Shown piece after piece: positions 9,431 to 20,907 of a stretch of 53,687 bases of DNA. The position numbers and the translations under genes were made by a program. Numbering within the stretch: the first letter of the stretch is position 1; each line of letters starts with the position of its first letter. This DNA is from Nitrosovibrio sp. Nv4 (GTDB lineage Bacteria > Bdellovibrionota > UBA1018 > CAIMNF01): assembly GCA_943327105.2 (NCBI GenBank), contig CALPVV020000005.1, forward strand, positions 1 through 53,687, read 5' to 3'. A model generated the notes under the pieces. The model did not search any database. It had not been told where the DNA came from and was given only the letters and a program-made list of their open reading frames with translations.

Positions 9431-9473
9431 TCATTAAAATAATGCGGCCAGCATAGGAAAGTAGTCAGGCACC
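9431..9473 (-). repeat. right 43-bp inverted repeat
   Basis: Exact reverse complement of 8682-8724. It starts at the base right after the stop codon of the patatin gene (TAG at 9476-9474) and could also act as its transcription end hairpin together with the other copy. Confidence 0.95.
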
Positions 9474-10703
9474 CTATTCGAAGTCGAACTCGGCGAGGCG
9501 GCGCTTGCCTGCGCGATAACCAGCTTTCACAATTTCACCCAGCTTATTCGGATTCAAGGTGAGGTGTTCGGCCATGAATGTTTTGGTGTCGGTCGGGTCT
9601 GGATGAATCGGAATCAAATCAATATCACGGCGTTGATGGAGTTCCGCTTCGAGGGTCTGAATGATTTTTTCAGTGATCTCGGCGTCGACACCCGCTTCTT
9701 TGCAATACTTCGCCACTGAACTCATCGCCGTTTTTTTCGAAAGGTAAGACTCGTACATCGAATTGATTTTTTGTTCGAGCAGAGTGTAAATGCCCTGAAT
9801 CACGATGGCCGGCAAACCAAGCTTCGTTAACGAACCGACTTCCCTCACCCAACGATAAGGTTGATGGGTGTAACTTTGGAATACAAGATCGGCTCCGGCA
9901 TCTACCGCGATATGGGTTGAAAGCGTCTCCCTCGTCTCGCCATCTATATAATAGTATTTGTCGCCCGACTCATGAATGATCGGGTATGGTGCGAACACCA
10001 CCGGAAGTGCAGCACTCGCCGCAATGGCGTCTGAAATATTAATGCTCTTCATATAGAGAACATTGGGGTCGTGCGCAGGTGGAGGATACTCGCTTTTACC
10101 AAAGACCACCTTGCGGGCCTCGTTCAACTGAGTACCGACGATGAAAAGCTCGGGACGATAATCTTCAAACCGATTCGAAGGCAGCACTTCTTCACGCAAA
10201 AACTGTTCAAGCCCCTGAGTTGAGAAAAAACCGGTCATTCGAAGCCACTTCAACTGAAGTAACGATGGAAAACGACCATCAATGAGAGAGCCCATGACGT
10301 TTTTGATCGTTTGAAACTGATTGGCCTGTTCTTTGGCCAATTCGGGGCGAATCTTGAACACCTTCATGTATTGAAGCTTGGGCAGATTGCGGGGATAAAA
10401 TTTTGCGCCCGTGTCTTTCCCATTACCAATGAAGGAAGCTGAAATGTTCTCAAGGCTGTAACCCGTGGCCATCAAGGTTGCAATGAATGAACCACCGCTT
10501 GAGCCCACATAGGTCTGAATGGCGCGCTCACCCGGAGAAATGTTATTCTGATCAGACTTCAGGCCCTGATAAAACTCAAATCCGGCCTCTTTAAGCGCGT
10601 AGCCAACGCCAATATGGAAGGCTGCAGCCTTGGTTCCGCCCCCGGAAAGCACCAGAGCGATTTTTTTCTTCTTCGGAATTCTTTTTTTGGGCGTGGCGAC
10701 CAT
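9474..10703 (-). CDS. patatin-like phospholipase
   Basis: The protein has 409 aa from the chosen start (MVATPKKR). The oxyanion-hole segment VLSGGGTKAAAFHIG lies at residues 18-32. The nucleophile elbow is GSSGG with Ser69, and the catalytic Asp is in the DGE motif (YYYIDGETRET). This Ser-Asp dyad cleaves acyl esters of lipids. No signal peptide is seen; the N-terminus is very basic (TPKKRIPKKKK), suggesting attachment to a negatively charged membrane or secretion by another route. I prefer 10703 over an upstream start at 10790 because AAGGGA precedes it and because the longer form would overlap the divergent gene at 10767. Confidence 0.9.
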   Translation of the reverse strand: MVATPKKRIPKKKKIALVLSGGGTKAAAFHIGVGYALKEAGFEFYQGLKSDQNNISPGERAIQTYVGSSGGSFIATLMATGYSLENISASFIGNGKDTGAKFYPRNLPKLQYMKVFKIRPELAKEQANQFQTIKNVMGSLIDGRFPSLLQLKWLRMTGFFSTQGLEQFLREEVLPSNRFEDYRPELFIVGTQLNEARKVVFGKSEYPPPAHDPNVLYMKSINISDAIAASAALPVVFAPYPIIHESGDKYYYIDGETRETLSTHIAVDAGADLVFQSYTHQPYRWVREVGSLTKLGLPAIVIQGIYTLLEQKINSMYESYLSKKTAMSSVAKYCKEAGVDAEITEKIIQTLEAELHQRRDIDLIPIHPDPTDTKTFMAEHLTLNPNKLGEIVKAGYRAGKRRLAEFDFE

Positions 10704-10766
10704 AGAATTTTCCCTTATCTCTTCAAGAGTACTTGAATTTTGACCATTGAGAAATAGAATGATGAA

Positions 10767-11108
10767 ATGGTGAGTAATATCGTCGATCACAACTGGGTCC
10801 CTCTAGTGGAGTTCTCCGTTCAAAAAGGCATCAGCCTTTCCACGCTTCGTCGATACATCAAATCAAACAAAATCGCATGGAAGCTGATCGAAGGCCGCTA
10901 CCTCGTCATGGACGATGGTACTTTTGTGGCTCCACGCAACCATGCCGGTGCAACCATCGAGTCCGTCCCCGAAGTAAACCAAAAGGACATCGAGTCTCGC
11001 ATGAAATTTCTGGAATCGAGCCTGATGGCTGCGAATGAGGAAATCGCGGAACTCAAAACACTACTGGCATTCTACGAGGAAAAATGGTCACAACTTTCAC
11101 AAAAATAA
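10767..11108 (+). CDS. small HTH / coiled-coil protein
   Basis: The protein has 113 aa. Residues about 10-50 (VPLVEFSVQKGISLSTLRRY) look like a MerR/excisionase-type helix-turn-helix that recognises DNA with a following short wing. Residues about 78-108 form a predicted coiled coil (FLESSLMAANEEIAELKTLL), probably for dimerisation. It is divergent from the patatin gene, with a 63-bp gap, and overlaps the following membrane protein gene by 25 bp, so it may regulate either. Family membership is not certain. Confidence 0.65.
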   Translation: MVSNIVDHNWVPLVEFSVQKGISLSTLRRYIKSNKIAWKLIEGRYLVMDDGTFVAPRNHAGATIESVPEVNQKDIESRMKFLESSLMAANEEIAELKTLLAFYEEKWSQLSQK

Positions 11109-12604
11109 TCGCGTTCTTTGCCTTGATGATAATTGCAGTGGCCTCTAAAGCCGTGGCAAGCCCCGAATACGACCGTGTTTATCAATTGGAATCGGTTTCC
11201 TGGCTCAAATCAAGCGACAACCTTGATGACATTTTTGCTGAATTTCTTGATCAGGAGTATGCAAAATATTTCGAACTCCACAGTCGTTTTCTGGTGAAGA
11301 AAATCGCACCCATCAATGAAATTCTTGGCAAGTCAGCGGTTCCCTATTCAACGCTGATTGAAAAACCGGAAGTCCTTAAAAAAATTGCCCAAAAATTCCT
11401 GGTAGAGAGCTTGATTCGCACCAAGGTCTATAAAGAATCAGAAACCTATCGTTTTGTCCTCGAGTGGGTTTACGCTCCAAGAGGCACGGTACTCTCGACT
11501 TATGAATTCAGATTCGTTGATCCGGGTAAAGAGGCGGGACTTCGTAACAGCGAGTTGCCGGCTGCGATTCAAAACGCTCTCGATCTGTTGATCGGCAAGC
11601 TTCCTTTTCGTGGTCAGGTGACCGGAATCGAAGGCCAGATGATCACGGTTAACATCGGTAAAAACCAAAATGTAAAACCGCACGAGATTCTGGTGATTGA
11701 AACCCTTCAAGGGGTGAAGATTCATCCAAAACTGAACACCATTGAAGAATGGAAGTGGGTACCGGTTGGTCGTGCACAGGTTGAGCAAGTCGAAGACTCG
11801 ATCAGCTTCGCAAAAATTCTTGATACAGAAGAAGGCAAAAGCATCATCCGTTTTCAAAAAGTAAAAGACGTATTGCCCGCGCCGCCTGAACCGAAAAAAT
11901 CTGCTGATGGCGGAGATGAAAAAGACCTTCCCCGACTCGGCTGGTTTTCTGGTGGATTGGGTCTGGGCATTTATTCACGCGAAGCCGGTAGCTCTACTGC
12001 TCGATACGGTGGTAGCGGTATCAGCGAAACCATGGACCTTGATGGGCTACTTTGGTTCAACTCCCGCTTTCTTGCTCAAGCATCAGCACATGCTGCCTTG
12101 ATCAGTTATTCACCAACCGATCTGGTCGCGAACACGGATGTAAACACAAGCTTCAGTGGCACATTCACTCAATTACGACTTGCAATGGGCTACTCATTGT
12201 TTCCCGCAAACACCATTTTTGACACTATCGGCTGGGTTCATTTCGGCTATAAAAACTCAAACTACGCTCTTTCTCCAGACTCTACTTACCTGACTGGTGG
12301 CTCATCGTTTGAATCCCTATTTATCGGTATTGGCGGAGAACTACCTTTTCGTAATCTGATCACCATTCAGATGAATCTAGATCTCGGACTGATCAACACC
12401 GCTATTTGCAGGTCGCCTGCATATGGTGACCCGTCTTCGGCAAGCGACTTGATGTTTCAACTTGCTGGGGTTTATCACTTGAAAGACCAATGGAATCTGA
12501 GAGTTGGCATTAAATTGAATTCTCAGACCATGGATTTCTCAACCGGCGAATCGATCACTCAAAAAGTGCTGTCCGTGGGCCCTTCTCTTCTGTATTATTT
12601 CTAG
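11084..12604 (+). CDS. outer-membrane protein with periplasmic N-terminal domain
   Basis: The protein has 506 aa. Residues 1-26 form a signal peptide (TFTKIIAFFALMIIAVASKAVA). The N-terminal half is periplasmic; it has a segment (GQVTGIEGQMITVNIGKN) resembling the C-terminal domain of FlgT-like or other beta-domain proteins. After a proline-rich linker near residue 270 (PAPPEPKK) the C-terminal half has alternating beta strands and ends in SLLYYF, with the terminal Phe expected for beta-barrel insertion by BAM. No specific family was recognised. The start lies within the HTH gene (25-bp overlap), suggesting translational coupling. Confidence 0.65.
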   Translation: MVTTFTKIIAFFALMIIAVASKAVASPEYDRVYQLESVSWLKSSDNLDDIFAEFLDQEYAKYFELHSRFLVKKIAPINEILGKSAVPYSTLIEKPEVLKKIAQKFLVESLIRTKVYKESETYRFVLEWVYAPRGTVLSTYEFRFVDPGKEAGLRNSELPAAIQNALDLLIGKLPFRGQVTGIEGQMITVNIGKNQNVKPHEILVIETLQGVKIHPKLNTIEEWKWVPVGRAQVEQVEDSISFAKILDTEEGKSIIRFQKVKDVLPAPPEPKKSADGGDEKDLPRLGWFSGGLGLGIYSREAGSSTARYGGSGISETMDLDGLLWFNSRFLAQASAHAALISYSPTDLVANTDVNTSFSGTFTQLRLAMGYSLFPANTIFDTIGWVHFGYKNSNYALSPDSTYLTGGSSFESLFIGIGGELPFRNLITIQMNLDLGLINTAICRSPAYGDPSSASDLMFQLAGVYHLKDQWNLRVGIKLNSQTMDFSTGESITQKVLSVGPSLLYYF

Positions 12605-15264
<2,660 letters not shown>

Positions 15265-15339
15265 GCCCTTACTCCTTTTCAAAAAAAACGGGTGTCAATG
15301 AACCAATCGGAGCGGGCAAGAATTGACTTGAATGAATTT

Positions 15340-15368
15340 TTGACTAACGCATTGTATCTAGTGATAAA
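15340..15368 (+). promoter_or_regulatory. sigma-70-like promoter of radA
   Basis: TTGACT, a 17-bp spacer and GATAAA. The expected transcription start (about 15375) is only about 2 bases before the radA ATG at 15377, and no ribosome site is present, so the mRNA is probably leaderless. Confidence 0.55.
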
Positions 15369-15376
15369 GTAGCTGC

Positions 15377-16774
15377 ATGAAAAACAAGACGCAGTACAGC
15401 TGTCAAAGTTGTGGCTTTTCTACTTCAAAATGGCTGGGAAGATGTCCCGAATGCGGTGGCTGGAATTCGCTTGTTGAAGAAAAAATCGTTAACACAAAAG
15501 ACAACTCGATTGCCGCTGTTCGCGACCAATTTCAAGTTCCTGGTAAAACAACTTCAAATCTGATCAAACTCGGTGACGAAAATTCGAATCTAAGACCAGG
15601 GTTTTCTAATCGATCAATCACGCACTCTAAAGAACTTGATCGTGTATTGGGTGGAGGAATGGTTCCCGATGGTTTTGTACTCATCGGCGGTGACCCAGGA
15701 ATCGGTAAAAGCACCTTACTTCTTCAAGTCGCTGACGGATTCATGCAAAGCAATCCAGAAAAACATGTGCTTTATGTCAGTGGCGAGGAATCGCTCGAGC
15801 AAATTCAATCCCGAGCAAAACGTCTGAAGATTGAAAATTCAAATTCAATTTTTCTCGCGGCCGAAACACAACTTGAAAAAGTATTTAATCTCGTAAAAGA
15901 AACCAATCCTTCTCTACTTATCATGGATTCCCTTCAAACCTTTTCGACTGGTTTTATCGAGTCGGCACCAGGAACGGTAAGTCAGGTTCGCGAAGTCACA
16001 TCAAGGCTGATGAACCTAGCAAAATCAGCACGCATCGCGGTCTGGCTCGTCGGCCATGTGACTAAAGACGGTGCCATCGCGGGCCCGAAAATCGTAGAGC
16101 ACTTGGTTGATACCGTACTTTATTTCGAAGGCGAACAGGGTCAAACCATGCGACTTCTTCGCACGGTAAAAAACCGTTTCGGAAACACCAACGAACTCGG
16201 CGTATTTGAAATGACATCAGAGGGCTTGAGTGATGTCGCAAATCCTTCATCGCTATTTTTAAGTGAACGCTCACAAGAAGCGGTCGGTACTGCAATCGTT
16301 GCAACAATGGAAGGTTCACGCCCATTACTGGTCGAGCTTCAAGCGCTCTGTGTACCTTCACCTTACGGAACACCAAGAAGAACCTCGGTTGGTCTTGATT
16401 CTCAAAAGCTTGCGATTCTGACCGCCGTACTGGAAAAGCATGCTGAAGCACCGATCTTGAATCATGACCTGTTTTTCAATGTTGCCGGTGGTTTGAAGCT
16501 GTCCGAGCCGGCTTGTGATTTGGCGTCAATGGCTGCGATTTTGTCATCAATCATTGAAAGACCGATCCCTTCATCAACTGTATTTTTAGGGGAAGTGGGA
16601 TTAACCGGTGAGGTCCGAAAAGTTTCTCAAATCGAATTACGAATTGATGAGGCTAAAAAACTTGGCTTTAAAGAAGTAGTTCTTCCCTGGTCTCAAATGG
16701 ACCGCGCCAAAAAGACCAAGGGAATTTCGTTGGTCGGAATTCAGCATGTCAGTGAACTACGATCAAAAATCTGA
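15377..16774 (+). CDS. radA: DNA repair protein RadA
   Basis: RadA is a RecA-like branch-migration helicase acting in recombination. The protein has 465 aa. A four-cysteine zinc finger (CQSCGF, Cys9/12; CPECGGW, Cys23/26) starts the protein. The ATPase core has Walker A GGDPGIGKST (104-113), a Walker B-like segment LLIMDSLQ and the RadA signature KNRFGNTNELG. The C-terminal Lon-like domain (FLGEVGLTGEVRKV) is complete. No Shine-Dalgarno site precedes the ATG. It converges with the cheX gene with no gap. Confidence 0.97.
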   Translation: MKNKTQYSCQSCGFSTSKWLGRCPECGGWNSLVEEKIVNTKDNSIAAVRDQFQVPGKTTSNLIKLGDENSNLRPGFSNRSITHSKELDRVLGGGMVPDGFVLIGGDPGIGKSTLLLQVADGFMQSNPEKHVLYVSGEESLEQIQSRAKRLKIENSNSIFLAAETQLEKVFNLVKETNPSLLIMDSLQTFSTGFIESAPGTVSQVREVTSRLMNLAKSARIAVWLVGHVTKDGAIAGPKIVEHLVDTVLYFEGEQGQTMRLLRTVKNRFGNTNELGVFEMTSEGLSDVANPSSLFLSERSQEAVGTAIVATMEGSRPLLVELQALCVPSPYGTPRRTSVGLDSQKLAILTAVLEKHAEAPILNHDLFFNVAGGLKLSEPACDLASMAAILSSIIERPIPSSTVFLGEVGLTGEVRKVSQIELRIDEAKKLGFKEVVLPWSQMDRAKKTKGISLVGIQHVSELRSKI

Positions 16775-17242
16775 TCAGGAATCTGATTGAATTTCGATGT
16801 GAAAAATTCCAAGGTCGGTATTGAAAGGCAATACCACTACTTTTGCCTGCGTCGCAACCAATTGATCCGCCCTTAAAACAGTTGGAATTGCTTTTTGAAT
16901 GGTATGCCCCTGTTCGTTTAAAACCACTTTAGCCTGACCAAATATCATATTCAGCAACTCGGCAACACCGTCTTGGAGCTCGGGAGTAATTTCCTTGAAC
17001 GGTTCATCGAGCATTCGTTCCATCATTCCGAGGAAAACTGCTTCTGTTAAACAAAGCGAGATTCTTCCACAGAATGTCGAACTGGAAATATCAATGACAC
17101 CTGCAATTGCAAAAATGGGTTCTGGCTTCGTGCCTTTGATAAAGGGAGCCCCATGCGATGCATCCGTCTTGCATTGCACTTGAAACGTCTTTAACGTCCC
17201 TTCAACGAAAGGCTTAAAAAAAGAGGCATCGATCTGGGGCAT
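16775..17242 (-). CDS. cheX: CheX-like chemotaxis phosphatase
   Basis: The protein has 155 aa. The CheC/CheX/FliY phosphatase motif is ELLNMIFGQAK (E and N are the catalytic pair), near residues 93-103, within the typical alpha-beta layout. CheX removes phosphate from CheY-P. It follows cheY by 4 bp on the same strand, so it can act on the receiver made from the neighbouring gene. A second catalytic motif expected for CheC is not seen, which favours CheX. Confidence 0.85.
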   Translation of the reverse strand: MPQIDASFFKPFVEGTLKTFQVQCKTDASHGAPFIKGTKPEPIFAIAGVIDISSSTFCGRISLCLTEAVFLGMMERMLDEPFKEITPELQDGVAELLNMIFGQAKVVLNEQGHTIQKAIPTVLRADQLVATQAKVVVLPFNTDLGIFHIEIQSDS

Positions 17243-17246
17243 GATC

Positions 17247-17645
17247 TCAGGCCGCTGAAATCTTCTTATGAACCGCTTCCAGCTTTTCTTTTAAAATATC
17301 AGCTGTAAAAGGTTTAATTACGTAATTGCTTACACCTGATTTGACTGCTTCCATGATCTGATGTTGTTCTGCTTCGGCAGTAACCATGATAAAAGGTATT
17401 TTACCGAAACGGCCATCGGCACGAACACGTTTTAAGAGATCAAGCCCACTGGTGTTAGGCATGTTCCAGTCTGAAATGATGAGTCCAATTGGAGGATTTG
17501 CTTCCTGAATCGCAGCCCATGCAAGAGCGCCGTCAGCGGCATCGGTAATCTTTGTAAAACCAAGCTCTTTACAAGACTTGGTTACAAGCTTTCTCATGGT
17601 CATCATATCATCTACTACCAAAACATGTGTATCTGGACTGAACAT
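17247..17645 (-). CDS. cheY: CheY-type response regulator
   Basis: A single receiver domain of 132 aa. The acid pocket is VVDD (Asp12, Asp13), the phosphorylated residue is Asp59 (IISDWNMP), and the switch residues are Thr89 and Lys111 (VIKPF). The SDWNMP segment is typical for motor-binding CheY. It is downstream of the REC-CheA gene, 89 bp apart, and probably receives phosphate from one or both CheA proteins. The last part (EKLEAVHKKI) is the normal alpha-5 helix. Confidence 0.93.
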   Translation of the reverse strand: MFSPDTHVLVVDDMMTMRKLVTKSCKELGFTKITDAADGALAWAAIQEANPPIGLIISDWNMPNTSGLDLLKRVRADGRFGKIPFIMVTAEAEQHQIMEAVKSGVSNYVIKPFTADILKEKLEAVHKKISAA

Positions 17646-17734
17646 TTTATTTCTCCCTTAGAAAACATTTCTACATTTACATTATCTAATAATATTTACG
17701 GCTGATAAAGCAGTTTCGAATCACATCATCAACA

Positions 17735-20326
17735 TCAGGCTGCATTAGACTGTTGAGTTTTTGACTCACCAACCTGCACTAATCCTGATGCAATCATGAC
17801 ATCTTTTAGTGAAAGCATCGTAACCGTCTGATCATTAATGATCATTCCACCCAATACTCCAGGCTTCATTTCCAAAAGCGGAATGACCTCACCAATTGCA
17901 CTAACAAGATCAATCACTTGTTTAACAATAAAACCGATCGTTTTTCCGTTTTGATCGATGACTAAAACATTGAACTCATCACCGGTAATAGATGACTCGC
18001 AAGATTGTTGACTGTACTTGAGTAGGTTTCCAAGACAATGCAGTGGCATTGGTTTATCGCGATAAATCAATACAGGCTGATTGCCGCTAAACTGAATGTC
18101 TTTTCTAAAGACTTTTTCAAGTCTTCCAACTTGATTCAGCTCGACCCCCCATACACCAGGGACACCGATATCTAGCAAGAGAACATCTTTTCTTGTCTGG
18201 TTTGCTTTAGCGGCTTCATCTTGTGTTTCTTTTCGTACTGAGTTCATGTCATCAGCTTTGATACCCTGGAGACCTGCAAGGCCTGCTATATCAAGAATCA
18301 AACCCACCTGGTTTTCACCTAAGAATGTAGCTCCTGCAAAATGAGAGAGATTCTTCATGTGGTTTCCAAGTTTTTTCACTACGGAATCCTCTAAATCAAG
18401 AACGTCATCCACTCGAATTCCGAATTCAAAACCATTTGAATTCAATACAACTATATAGCCATCCCGAGATGAAAGGGTTTTCGATAATTTGCGAACTTGA
18501 TTGTCTGAGTGAAATGCACGGCCCAAGTCAACCAGTGGAAGAATTTGATTTGAAATCTCCAACACATCAGCACCAGCTAATTTTCGGATACTCCATTGAT
18601 CTTCCGATTTTTCCAATGCATTTAAAGTCATCACTCGTACGATCGCATCTTGTGGAAGTGAATAAATACCTTGGTCAGCCTGAATCAACAATGATGCTAC
18701 AATCGTCACTGATTTTGGAACAGGAAGAGTAAAAAAGAACTTAGTTCCTTTTCCTTCAGTTGATTTGATATCAATTTTTCCACCGATTTTCAAAATCGAT
18801 TTCTTAACCATATCCATTCCAACACCGCGACCGGAAACATCGGTGACCGATGCAGCAGTACTGAAACCTGATTCAAATATCATGGAAAAAATATCAGCAT
18901 CACTCATTTTTTGAGCTTCTTCTTGCTTTCTTAAATTCTTTTCTACGATTTTCTTTCTGATCAATTCACGATTCAACCCCTTACCGTCATCGGATAATTC
19001 AACATGAATGAAATCAGAAACTTGCTTTGCCTTGATGTGAATTGTTCCGGTTTTTTCTTTTCCGGCTTTTTCCCTGTCAGCTGGCATCTCAATACCGTGA
19101 TCGGCGCTGTTTCGAACCATGTGAATCAAGGAAGAACCCAACACTTCAGCAATCGATGTATCAACCTTCAGGTTTTCACCGGTGATTTCCAGGTGTATGT
19201 CTTTTTTCAGCGAATCACTCAGGTCGCGAATCGTACGATGCAAAGGTCTTACCACGTTTTTAAGCTGAACTTTTCTCAGTTCAACAACTTTATCCTGGAG
19301 GGTACCATTGACCTTGAGCATCTCGTCAATCATCGTAGTCAAAAGCGCAACATCTTTGTTACCACTGAATTGTTTTTCAATTTTTCTCATCTGTTTATTG
19401 ACCACGTTTCGAATAACCGTAATCTCACCACTGAGTTCCATAAACTGATCAAGAATATCGATACCGACTCGAACTTCTTCTTTTACTTTGGCCTCGGATG
19501 CCTTTGCATTTTGGTTTTTTGGTTCACTGCTCGAATTCGCCTGGGTTGATAACGAAACCTTACTTACCTCAAACAACCCTAGTAATTCATCTAGCGAAAA
19601 CGTCCCAATCGAACCATCCATCATACCAGCCAACAATTGCTTGATCACATCTAATGATTTGAGACAAACGCTGATCGCACTGGAATTCAACTCGCGGTTT
19701 TCTTTTTTAAAAGGAGTTAAAAAGTCTTCAAATTTGTGAGTAAAACGGTGAATCGTATCAGGTTTGAAGAAACCACTTGAACCCTTTATGGTGTGTGCAA
19801 TCGCAAAAATACGATTAATTGATTCAGAGTCAGTTGCCCCACTATCCATTGAAAGCAAAATCGCTTCCATTTCTTCCAGTAGTCCTTCGGCATCTGAAAC
19901 GAAGCCCTCCAGAAGTTCACGATCTTCTTTCAAAGACGCAATTCGATCAACCGTAACTTCTTTCAGAATTTTTTCAATCGCCGCGAAATCAACCGGTTTA
20001 TCGACAAACCGAGCTACCTTTAACTCAACAGCTTTTAATGCCTCTTCTCGGCTGATATAGCCTGACAAGAAAACAAATGGAATTTCAGAGTGGTATTCAA
20101 GACATTTTTTTCTAAAATCATATCCATTCATTTCTGGCATTTGAATATCAGAAATAATCAAAACCACTTCATTTTGTTTTTGCTGAAGGATTTGCAAACC
20201 TTCCATTCCAGAACTGGCTTTCAAAATATTGTAGCCAAATTCCTTGATTGATTCCTCAAGCAAAATCAGAAAATCATCTTCATCATCAACACAAAGTACT
20301 GAAAATGGTTTATTGTTTTTATTCAT
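17735..20326 (-). CDS. CheA histidine kinase with N-terminal receiver domain
   Basis: The protein has 863 aa. Domains in order: receiver (about 8-125; Asp60 in IISDIQMP, Lys110), HPt (about 135-235; His178 in AHTIKGSSGF), dimerisation helices (about 285-345), ATP-binding domain (HMVRNSADHGIE, DDGKGL, GRGVGMDMVKK) and two CheW-like domains at the C-terminus. A CheY-binding P2 domain is not evident. I chose the second ATG because the first (20347) has no properly spaced ribosome site. The receiver may act as a phosphate sink or as an input from another kinase. It is divergent from the second cheA gene. Confidence 0.93.
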   Translation of the reverse strand: MNKNNKPFSVLCVDDEDDFLILLEESIKEFGYNILKASSGMEGLQILQQKQNEVVLIISDIQMPEMNGYDFRKKCLEYHSEIPFVFLSGYISREEALKAVELKVARFVDKPVDFAAIEKILKEVTVDRIASLKEDRELLEGFVSDAEGLLEEMEAILLSMDSGATDSESINRIFAIAHTIKGSSGFFKPDTIHRFTHKFEDFLTPFKKENRELNSSAISVCLKSLDVIKQLLAGMMDGSIGTFSLDELLGLFEVSKVSLSTQANSSSEPKNQNAKASEAKVKEEVRVGIDILDQFMELSGEITVIRNVVNKQMRKIEKQFSGNKDVALLTTMIDEMLKVNGTLQDKVVELRKVQLKNVVRPLHRTIRDLSDSLKKDIHLEITGENLKVDTSIAEVLGSSLIHMVRNSADHGIEMPADREKAGKEKTGTIHIKAKQVSDFIHVELSDDGKGLNRELIRKKIVEKNLRKQEEAQKMSDADIFSMIFESGFSTAASVTDVSGRGVGMDMVKKSILKIGGKIDIKSTEGKGTKFFFTLPVPKSVTIVASLLIQADQGIYSLPQDAIVRVMTLNALEKSEDQWSIRKLAGADVLEISNQILPLVDLGRAFHSDNQVRKLSKTLSSRDGYIVVLNSNGFEFGIRVDDVLDLEDSVVKKLGNHMKNLSHFAGATFLGENQVGLILDIAGLAGLQGIKADDMNSVRKETQDEAAKANQTRKDVLLLDIGVPGVWGVELNQVGRLEKVFRKDIQFSGNQPVLIYRDKPMPLHCLGNLLKYSQQSCESSITGDEFNVLVIDQNGKTIGFIVKQVIDLVSAIGEVIPLLEMKPGVLGGMIINDQTVTMLSLKDVMIASGLVQVGESKTQQSNAA

Positions 20327-20392
20327 CGTGATAAAGACTCCCGACATTCCTATCGGTTGTTCTTGATGAAAAACAAAGTCTTATTTAAATCG

Positions 20393-20860
20393 TTAGTTTT
20401 TTGGCGTGAGCATTGAGAACATCAACAAAAATCCAAGAGTTCTAAAAAAGATGGTCCCGTATCCTAATCGACGGTGCCAGATTCTGCAGCGTTCCTTTTT
20501 TAAAATCATGATGCCGGTAATCACCATCGGTATATAAAGTAAGGTTGCCAAGCTTGAAAAGTAGATATGAGCTTGATTCAATGGAGATAACTTCAAACTT
20601 ACTGCAGTTGCAATTGCGTCTCTCTGAAATTCAAGAAGCAACACCAATGACAAATCGAAAAGAATTCCTAAAGAAAGTAACGTGACGTGAATACGCCGAT
20701 TCACTTTTCTCAGCAGAAAACCAGCAAGAATTATTAAATAATTGAAGGCGGCAATAGTCATATAAACAGTGCCGACCGCATAGGTAAACAACAATACAAT
20801 GACGCCAATTCCGAGATATGATTTTACATTTTTTTTATTCACAAAATATATTGTTAGCAT
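20393..20860 (-). CDS. small integral membrane protein, four to five helices
   Basis: The protein has about 155 aa and four or five strongly hydrophobic segments. Histidines and arginines near the C-terminus (RIWHRRLGYG) and one in HIYFSSLATLL recall DUF420/cytochrome b561-like membrane proteins, but I cannot assign it. The frame extends upstream to 20917, into the start of the divergent cheA gene; the ATG at 20860 avoids that overlap but has no clear ribosome site. It lies between the two divergent cheA genes. Confidence 0.55.
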   Translation of the reverse strand: MLTIYFVNKKNVKSYLGIGVIVLLFTYAVGTVYMTIAAFNYLIILAGFLLRKVNRRIHVTLLSLGILFDLSLVLLLEFQRDAIATAVSLKLSPLNQAHIYFSSLATLLYIPMVITGIMILKKERCRIWHRRLGYGTIFFRTLGFLLMFSMLTPKN

Positions 20861-20907
20861 AGACTTGAATGGTTGGCATTTAAATATTCCATGGAACCGG
20901 AACAACA

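Larger units (their letters stand above)
8682..9473 (-). mobile_element. RAYT element bounded by perfect 43-bp inverted repeats
   Basis: A 792-bp unit consists of one Y1-type transposase gene and an exact 43-bp inverted repeat at each end (8682-8724 and 9431-9473). The repeats contain an inner imperfect palindrome, ATGCGGCCAGCAT. No target duplication is visible outside the repeats. IS200/IS605 and RAYT elements normally have short subterminal hairpins and not long terminal repeats, so this may be a transposase sitting between two copies of a REP-like unit (a BIME-like arrangement). Confidence 0.75.

Noticed and set aside
8682-9473. Classical insertion sequence with target-site duplication
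   Set aside because: The enzyme is a Y1 HUH type, not DDE, and no duplicated bases flank the repeats.
10704-10790. Longer N-terminus of the patatin protein
   Set aside because: It would overlap the divergent HTH gene start and lacks a ribosome site, whereas AAGGGA precedes the ATG at 10703.
19004-19549. 181-codon frame antisense to the REC-CheA gene
   Set aside because: It is Phe/Asn-rich and without start signals; shadow of the conserved kinase coding strand.
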